Below, in pieces: positions 18,696 to 24,992 of a DNA stretch of 24,992 nt. This DNA is from Paramacrobiotus richtersi (lineage: Eukaryota; Tardigrada; Eutardigrada; Parachela; Macrobiotidae), in contig JAQGAU010000671.1 in NCBI GenBank assembly GCA_034698045.1, positions 1 through 24,992 of the forward strand, written 5' to 3'. A model generated the notes under the pieces. It saw only the letters and a program-made list of their open reading frames with translations, did no database searches and was not told the DNA's origin. The position numbers and the translations under genes are program-made. Every line of letters starts with the position of its first letter. Position 1 is the stretch's first letter.

Positions 18696-19189
18696 TCATT
18701 CTGTAAAGTACATTAAAAGGAGCAGATTAAGGTACATACGAGGTTCGACGCAGGAATATTTGATCCTCAGCGGTCGTCCTTTACATCCAGCATCGGATGA
18801 TGGATCACGGGCTTGAACGAAACATGACGATGCTTTTATTGTGCTGCAGAGTTTATCAGGATTGATGTACTGATTTTCACAGTCCTCTCCGGTATCGTAC
18901 ACTGGCGCCATATACGGCGTTTCTTTAACTTGCACGACAAAGACCCGTTGTCGATCCTCCGGCTGCGGGCAATCGAGCGTATATGTGAAATCGTTCGGAA
19001 TTAACACTGTGGTTACATTTCGCCCGTGTTTCATTTTCGTTGTAACGTAGACCCGTGGACCTGTGTGTTGCTCGGTTCCATTTACAGCCACCTAAGATGA
19101 TACCGTTTAGTAGCAGAAAGAGACAAGCATTTTAAGATAGTTACCAGCACGGCAGCTGCGGCAACAACGAGCCCGCAACGGAAGCCCAT
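18696..19189 (-). CDS. Secreted SUEL-type (Gal_Lectin, rhamnose-binding-like) lectin
   Basis: Two exons on the - strand, 19189-19145 and 19091-18696, flank a 53-bp intron (donor CTG|GTAACT, branch-like CTACTAAAC, acceptor CATCTTAG, phase 0). The first exon starts MGFRCGLVVAAAAVL and, with the next residues VAVNGTEQ, forms a signal peptide. The mature protein is one domain from about TLDCPQPE to IKYSCVE. The closing part, SSCFVQARDPSSDAGCKG then PLRIKYSCV, fits the SUEL lectin signature, in which a C-x-V-x-A core is followed by a DPC-like site and a final L-x-V-x-Y-x-C strand. Six cysteines are present. Known relatives bind rhamnose or galactose outside the cell; binding here is inferred. The last 13 residues are hydrophobic, but GTATGT...TTTACAG (18739-18701) could be a 39-nt in-frame intron that removes them without changing the stop. 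A dead paralogue lies at 6127-6376. Confidence 0.75.
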
Positions 19190-19903
19190 TTCTGATGATT
19201 TATACCGTTCGGTTTGGTACGTGATAAACCCAGTCTTTTGACACTGTCAACAGTGGAAAGCAACTTATCACATTAAATAGAAAAAATGTCGCGGTACTCA
19301 ACATTGTTTCAGCAGCACCGGAATAAAGAGAATTCGGCATCCTGTTACGATTGCCTCGAGTATGGCTTTTAGACAATTAGTCATATCGGTACAACAGCTT
19401 TCCAAAAACCCGAACTGGTTTTCTGCGTTTTTTAAGAAGTTATCGGCTGCTTTTCTGTAAATGTTCAACGTCATCACGGGGTACGCACGTTCTGGCCGCA
19501 TGGTATGGAAATTGACCAGTTTTTCTCTACGCGGCTTTGTATACCGAGAAAAAAAGTGACGGCCGACAGCGTCGGCCGTGCAGGAAGAGCAGAGACACAC
19601 AACGCTGAAGTGCGGATGCACTCGATCTCCACGTAATAACAAGCAATAACTGCACTGACACCTGAGCGGTTGCTGCACGAAGGTTTCTGGCCAGGGTTGA
19701 AAATATGTATTGTATTACGCTGCAGTTAAGCCTCACCTGTAAAGGTAGCTCTAGTACGGCGCTAGATAAACGCGCAAAAGTCAGAAAACCGTCGATTACA
19801 CGTTGCTGAAATGCAGATCGATCCTGAAATACAGGATAAAGTCCAGCAAAATCCAGTTAAATAGTAAGTAACCATTCTGCTGAACTACCAGCCCGGGTAC
19901 TGT
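19190..19903. other. Intergenic between lectin and receptor relic, two unassigned ORFs
   Basis: The - strand ORFs at 19298-19678 and 19527-19736 overlap in different frames. The first contains several cysteines near its end (SCCTDMTNC, TGCRILF), but I recognise no domain, no clear signal peptide and no convincing splice sites. It could be part of an unidentified gene. TATAAAT lies only about 12 nt upstream of the lectin ATG, which is too close to be a normal core promoter. Confidence 0.35.
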
Positions 19904-20949
19904 ATGCACAATCCCGTCGAACTGTTAATGGTGGCCGACCCTTTTGTGACAAACAAAAAGAGCCGGAACGTTACTATTTCGTCTTCCAGTGTCAACATAA
20001 GTTTTTACTGGGGCTGCGAATCTTTCATCGCCATCAGCTCCTTCTGTTTAAACGCTTGCCTTCTTGGCGTTCGCATAACCAAACTGTTGCATATCAACCA
20101 CTTTACCGTAGACCTCCTCTTTGTGTATGTCTCCAATACCATCTATCTACAAAACTGACGCTTCGCCATTGGCGTTTATGGTGGATGCGTACGGCATGGA
20201 TATTAACATTTAACCAGCTTGAACTGTCCACCTGCCTCGGTTTTGCTTACCATACTTTTCATACGTCGGCAGCATATTCCCCGTTATTTACCATGTGTCG
20301 AATGCTGTGAACCGTTTCTGGGAAGTGCAATTTCCGCATTCCTAACGGACACAACATACTAAAGAAACTAGCCGTGGTCATCTGTATTGCAGCGGGGATT
20401 TATTTGCATGCGGTAAAAGTTCCGGCGTTGGTTATTTGGAAATCCATAGCGTATAAAATAATCCCACTATCACCGGCCACTTGTGTCACTCCGGCCGCAA
20501 CTGGGTAGTGTGTAATCAACTTGCTAACATAAGAGCAACGTCTTCGTAGCGTGTCTAAAACATCGAGTGTATTGTAGGTATTTCCTCTGGGCCAGTGCCG
20601 ACAGCTGTCTGTATCGTGTTGCTCCAATTTTCATAACCGTTGGAATATACGTTTATGTGATTGCGAAGCGCTTTCGGCGTTTCGCAAGTACAGGTAGGCA
20701 CGGCGACGGATACCCCCAGGCCAGTCCATCCAGAAACGTTGTTAGACCATTCTTAGTTCTAACCTTCACCACCGTTAGTGCCATAATTTGGCGGCCATTG
20801 GCGGTTATAAATTATTCTTCTATCAGTGGTTTCTGGGTCCAAAGGCTCCTCTGACTATGTTTACCGTGTTTCAATATTGCAATATGCTGTATAAACTGCA
20901 AATGTTGTTCGATTCGTTGATGTGGATAGCAAGTTTGCGCAAGACGTAA
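19904..20949 (+). pseudogene. Decayed rhodopsin-like seven-transmembrane receptor (GPCR)
   Basis: Pieces of all seven helices occur in order but in different frames. The N-terminus has two N-glycosylation sites (NVT, NIS). Helix 1 (FIAISSFCLNACLLGV) and helix 2 (LLHINHFTVDLLFVYV) are at 19904-20158. Helix 3 with its cysteine and NRFWEV, at the place of the DRY motif, is near 20240-20325. Helix 4 (KKLAVVICIAAGIYLHAV, then a loop cysteine) is near 20356-20490. Helices 5 and 6 (YRVAPIFITVGIYVYVIAKRF and FLVLTFTTVSAIIWRP) are at 20578-20840. A helix 7 segment with FDSLMWIASLRK in place of NPxxY ends at a stop at 20947. Between helices 4 and 5 a 73-bp intron (20505-20577, phase 2) joins two frames exactly, which shows a real gene ancestry. 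Elsewhere, in-frame stops (including one in FPHS-stop-RTQHTK) and at least three single-base shifts indicate a pseudogene. The ligand is unknown. Confidence 0.65.
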
Positions 20950-21681
20950 ATTAAACATCCTGGTTTGGAAAGACTTTATGGCACCGATGAAAAGAAAACA
21001 TACTTGCTGATGCGGCCATATTCAGGTACTGGGATCACATTGACACGCTAGTACTCTTTGCAGCACCCAGTCGGTCAGAAACGCAAAACCCATGAATGGC
21101 CTTGCTGGATGACGAAGTGTTCCGGAAGAATAAGCTTGTTGGTGTGGTAGTTACTTTCATAGTGTACTGGCAGTAATTGTCGCAGTCATATTCTGACGTC
21201 AGTAACCGGTTCTCAGCGATATGATAGGATACATGTACCATTGTACAATTGTACAATTGTACAATTGTACCATTGTACAATCAGTGCTTCTGTATTGCAT
21301 CATCGATATACCAGTCATGTGCTCCGTGGAAAGTAAATGGCAGATCATGACTGCTGAAGTCTGCAACGGCAAGTGACGTTACGAGACCACAACCACCGAA
21401 CAGCCGAAAGGAATCCACATGTACACGGCTATATGCATACCGGCGTGAATTTTTTTATGGCGGAAACGGGTTTCTCCGACATCAAGTAGCTCAGGAGAGA
21501 CAATCACTGCTGTGCGCGTAGGAAAAAATATTCTCGCTGTTTACGAGCTGACAGCCCGGTTGCCGCAACTTTGTTAACCGAGGCAGATATCGCTGGATGT
21601 CTCAAATACTCCAGTGAAATTTATCTTCAGCTATTGTAGAAAAGATTGTAATTCCCTGCATTTATCGCCACCCAAGTACAA
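20950..21681. other. Intergenic upstream of the helicase gene
   Basis: Apart from an 8-bp tandem repeat (21240-21281), nothing was recognised. The promoter of the helicase gene should lie here, but I see no TATA box near its first exon. Confidence 0.4.
21240..21281. repeat. Tandem repeat of a self-complementary 8-mer
   Basis: The unit ATTGTACA occurs five times in tandem with one unit reading ATTGTACC. Each junction contains the palindrome TTGTACAA, so the run can fold on itself. A degenerate unit (CATGTACC) precedes it at 21232-21239. Confidence 0.85.
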
Positions 21682-24600
21682 ATGCCGGTTTTTGCTACCC
21701 CTTCCTCTGAAACCATGCAGTGCGCGTAAGTGTTCATAAATTACTGTCTTATTGTTGGTACGAATCAAATTTACCCGTTGAATTTCTGAAGCTTTATAGC
21801 ATGCAGATTACGCTCGTACTGTGATGATGGTTATATTTTACAGGTACTGCGGTTTGAATGAAATGAAATACTTGGCTCTATGCAATGCGGAGAACTGCCG
21901 CAAATGGTTCTGCAACGGGACCCGGGACAAATTACAAAAGAGGTAGGAATGCATAAACTGTTTTATGCTTCAGGCCGTTTTTGTGACATTTCGAGTTACG
22001 TTATACTGTGCCTCAACATCTAACAATCTTTTTTTCGTCGTCTACCAGTCACATCATAGCGCACTGCGTCAAAGCCAAACACTACTCGGTCTCTATATTC
22101 CGTGGCTTTCCGCCAGAGACTTCCAAGCGAAAAATGCAGTCCGCAGATTTTGTAATCAAATACTGCCTGTACCAACCAAAATGTTCAGGGTGCGATAATT
22201 ACAGCAACATCCTGGATTTGGCCGTCGAAGATCCCGCGGAACCGTTTAATGCAAAAAAGACCTGGTGCCGCCGCGAGCACGGCGTTGTGTATGACAAGGT
22301 GGGGAAAGACGTGTGGAATCCGTTAGTAGCCATTCATCCCGAAGATGGCATACACGAAGGCTGCGACCGCGTAGCATCATGGCTTCTACCTGTTGTACCA
22401 GGGGATATCATGGATAAGAACAGTCAACGATCTTATGACCTATGGGACTTGGGTGGTTTGAAAGGAAGGCAGATAGACCTGTTAGAGTCATTCTGGCGGG
22501 TCACACCGAAGGGCACAAAGGCTGATTTTATCGTTCACAAAGTACGATACAAGTTGTTTTGAATCAACCGTGGATCTTCTCAGTGGTGCACTGCTAACTC
22601 CGTTGTAGCTGGAGAGCACTGAAGTCTAGTTCTCATCGCGAAGAAAGACTAATCGCTACTCGAAGTACACATTAGTACTATTTTCAGGGCGATTTTATCA
22701 TTATTTCACTCTTTTGCTTTTATGAACTATATACATATGCAAACTGCGATGCAACCAGTATAGTACGTATTGATTCATCTCTCTATCTATCCATCGATTG
22801 CTTACTTATCTACTTTGCAGAGAGCGCACAAAGCTCATAGCAAAGAGCTGGCAGGAAGCGCGTTCTCCAACCAGCAAGAATACGGCAAATGCTGGACTGA
22901 TCTGGTAAAAGCGTTATCCAAACAAGAAGAAGGCTCCATCGCATCACTACCGCGAATGCGTGGACTTGCGACAAGACGAATAAACGACTCCGACATCGAA
23001 GTAACTGTTCCAGAAGGGATTTTTACGCCGTTCCTCAAAGTGGGCCGCCCTATCATGGTATCGCGAGTCCAAAGCGGAACACCAAACCAAATCTGGGAGC
23101 ACGATGCATCCATTTCATCCTTCAGACTGGAGGGCAACAGCCAGATTGTCCTGGTTCACTGCCTTTCGCCAATCACCGAAAGGTGGCAACCTGGAGATCG
23201 GGATCTGGAGTTTAGACAGCCATTCAATGACATGTGCTATTGGCGGATGAATCAAGCCCTATATAAGATTGCAAATGACCGCATGTGTGTTGCGCCACAA
23301 ATCCTTGACAAACTCCTGGAATCACCTTTTGATAACCATTTCCTATCTGACGAAAATCCAAATGCGCAAGGAACTATAGACGACCGCACCGTCAATCGAC
23401 AGTTCCAGCATGGAAGCAGGAAACTGCATATCGAATACGAAGGACATAGTAAACCTGAATTTCGTGATTTCTTGTTCCCTTCAATGGTATCTGTGCCAGT
23501 GCACCTTGTTCGCCCTTTGAATGATAAACAATGCGAAGCAGTGCAGATGGCACTGGACAATCCAGTTTGTCTGGTTCAGGGTCCGCCGGGCACAGGCAAA
23601 ACCCACACTGCTGCGGCCATTGTGATTAATTTTGCCAGAGACACGGGTGGAAAAGTTTTGGTGTGCGCGCCTAGTAATGTAGCCGTGGACCATTTAACGC
23701 TGAAGATTGCAGAAATGAATGAATTTTTTGACGATTTAAGAGGCAGCACAAAATTGTTACGGCTGTTCGCACACACTCGCGACCAGCAAAGCATGCACGA
23801 AGGAGCTAGGAAGTTTACAGTAATGGACAGACTTAGACGGGAGCGAACTGGAGTGCTTCAGACGCAGAAAGCAATATCGACGTTCGAAGTGCAGTGTATC
23901 CGGGAAGCCAGGATTGTTTGCTGCACCTGCAATGTAACTAAAGCCCATATTTTACTAAAAAACGGTAATTAAATATGGTTAAAATTTCCAGACTGCCGGG
24001 GTTTCCAGCTTGGAAGGAGTAAGGTTCCCGTACTTACTGATCGACGAAGCGGTACAAGCGCTGGAGCCAGAATGCCAAATTGCCATCACAAGGGCTTGTG
24101 AAAAGGTAAATAAAGCCTGCGCCGAATAACGCGAATACAACTATGACTTTTATGGAGCTCTGGGTCATTTGTCGTCAATTGCAGCTGGTACTCTTCGGTA
24201 ATCCTAAACAACTAGGTCCCGTTGTGCGCTTTCATCCTCTCCAACATTCTCAGCTGATGACCTCATTATACCAGCGGCTGCAGAAGAAGGGGACCTGTCC
24301 TTCAGTAATGCTAACGGAACAGTATCGAATGCATCCCAGAATCTATAAAATGGTGTCGCAAATAACCTACAACGGAAAACTCGTGCCACACCCAGCAATA
24401 AGTGCGTTTATGGGACAGTACTAGCCACGGCTCAGGAAGAACGTTTCTGTAACACCGCGTTTATTCCTTTACAGATATAACGAATCCCACCCCGGCTTCT
24501 AGTCTTTTAGAAGATATTTTCGCATATGTAACCAAACCCAAGATTCCGATGGTATTTGTGGATTTGACGCACAATGACGAACTGTCCAGTAATGGAATGT

Positions 24601-24800
24601 CTTTTGTAAACATGACTGAGGCTCACATTATTGCTCGCCTGGTGGCTAATATTCTTCATGAAGGAAATCCGAAGATACCGAGGAGTGCCAGTAGAGTGGA
24701 ACCCAGGAACATCGGCATTATCACGTTCTACAACGGACAGCGGCCGCAACTTAGACTGGACTTGAAATTCCATCCAAATATAGGTGACAATATTGCCGAG
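21682..24800 (+). CDS. UPF1-like superfamily 1 RNA helicase, 3' incomplete
   Basis: Seven exons fit with matching phases: 21682-21725, 21844-21942, 22049-22541, 22821-23933, 23992-24105, 24185-24401 and 24475-24800 (802 residues so far). The 58-bp intron at 23934-23991 has a TACTAA branch site. Residues 14 to about 165 form a UPF1-type CH zinc domain (C-x2-C at CAYCG, KWFCNG, SHIIAHCVKAKH). After the 1B and stalk region come helicase motif I GPPGTGKT (466-473), VLVCAPSNVAVDHL (motif Ia), ICCTC-like VCCTC, motif II LLIDEA (D601, E602), motif III GNPKQLGPVV (626-635), EQYRMHP (YRMHP 668-672) and IGIITFYNGQR (773-783). UPF1 is the ATPase of nonsense-mediated mRNA decay. Motif III has Asn where UPF1 has Asp. 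The SVDAFQGRE part and motif VI are not found and should lie beyond an intron starting at 24801. The first ATG (21682) or the one at 21715 may be used. The sequence is divergent, so it may be a paralogue rather than the main UPF1. Confidence 0.85.
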
Positions 24801-24992
24801 GTAATCCTGATGCACAGCACAATGCACATAGCAAACTAGAAGCCCAAGAATTGTCCTTTTCATGACATCTGTATGATTGTCCACAGACACGGCTGTATCC
24901 ACAGAAAGTCGGTCTGCAACAACAACAACAACAAATTTATTCCTCTGGTACATTCGCCCAGCAGGGCCATTCGTAGATGAATGGCTTCGTGC
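24801..24992 (+). other. Probable intron and undefined 3' part of the UPF1-like gene
   Basis: A donor GAG|GTAATC follows codon 802. Acceptor-like sites occur at TCCACAG (about 24885 and 24903). None of the three frames after them reads like the expected motif V segment (VDAFQG) or motif VI. A (CAA)6 run is at 24917-24934. One frame stays open to the window end but has no recognisable motif, so the next true exon is probably outside the window. Confidence 0.45.

Noticed and set aside
24507..24953. A 148-codon - strand ORF at the window end
   Set aside because: It lies antisense to the helicase exon 24475-24800, which has clear UPF1 motifs, so it is a shadow frame.

Overview
The window is nuclear DNA of an animal, not a bacterium. 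Coding stretches are broken by short GT-AG introns (53 to 318 bp), several with a TACTAA-like branch site. Predicted proteins start with eukaryotic signal peptides, and the identifiable families are an UPF1-type RNA helicase, a rhodopsin-like GPCR and a SUEL-type lectin. Compact introns, local tandem duplication and many dead gene copies fit a small invertebrate with a streamlined genome. A tardigrade is my guess, but nothing in the sequence proves it.

Region 1 (about 1-18250) is a tandem array, all on the + strand, of a family of small secreted cysteine-rich proteins. Each unit has a conserved 5' flank, a signal-peptide exon, one intron in phase 1, a second exon carrying 12 cysteines, and a conserved 3' flank. 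Each mature protein looks like two PAN/apple-like halves. I see the 3' end of one copy (1-114), an orphan 5' flank (about 540-1150), an intact copy (2317-3249), a copy whose second exon is intact but whose first exon has a 35-nt deletion (7671-8479), a clear pseudogene (10597-11497), a second intact copy (12953-13883) and a dead relic (about 15990-18240). A TIR-bearing, hAT-like non-autonomous DNA transposon (16554-18138) sits inside the intron of that relic. TATA boxes are recognisable only in the two intact copies.

Unrelated genes are scattered in the array. At 4460-5922 (+) lies a Pro/Ser-rich protein with a PPPDE/LRAT-like papain-fold domain, broken by one in-frame stop and one frameshift. 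At 6127-6376 (-) is a relic of a SUEL-type lectin. At 8994-10118 (-) is a coiled-coil, Pro/Ser-rich reading frame with two frame breaks, possibly the first ORF of a retroelement.

Region 2 (about 18690-21300) holds an apparently intact secreted SUEL-type lectin on the - strand (18696-19189) and a decayed seven-transmembrane receptor on the + strand (19904-20949). Region 3 (21682 to the window end) is a seven-exon, 3'-incomplete UPF1-like helicase gene with a CH zinc domain, helicase motifs I, II and III and a YRMHP motif. Its exon phases all agree. The cysteine-rich proteins and the lectin are probably extracellular, while the UPF1-like protein would act on RNA in the cell. I see no functional linkage between the regions.
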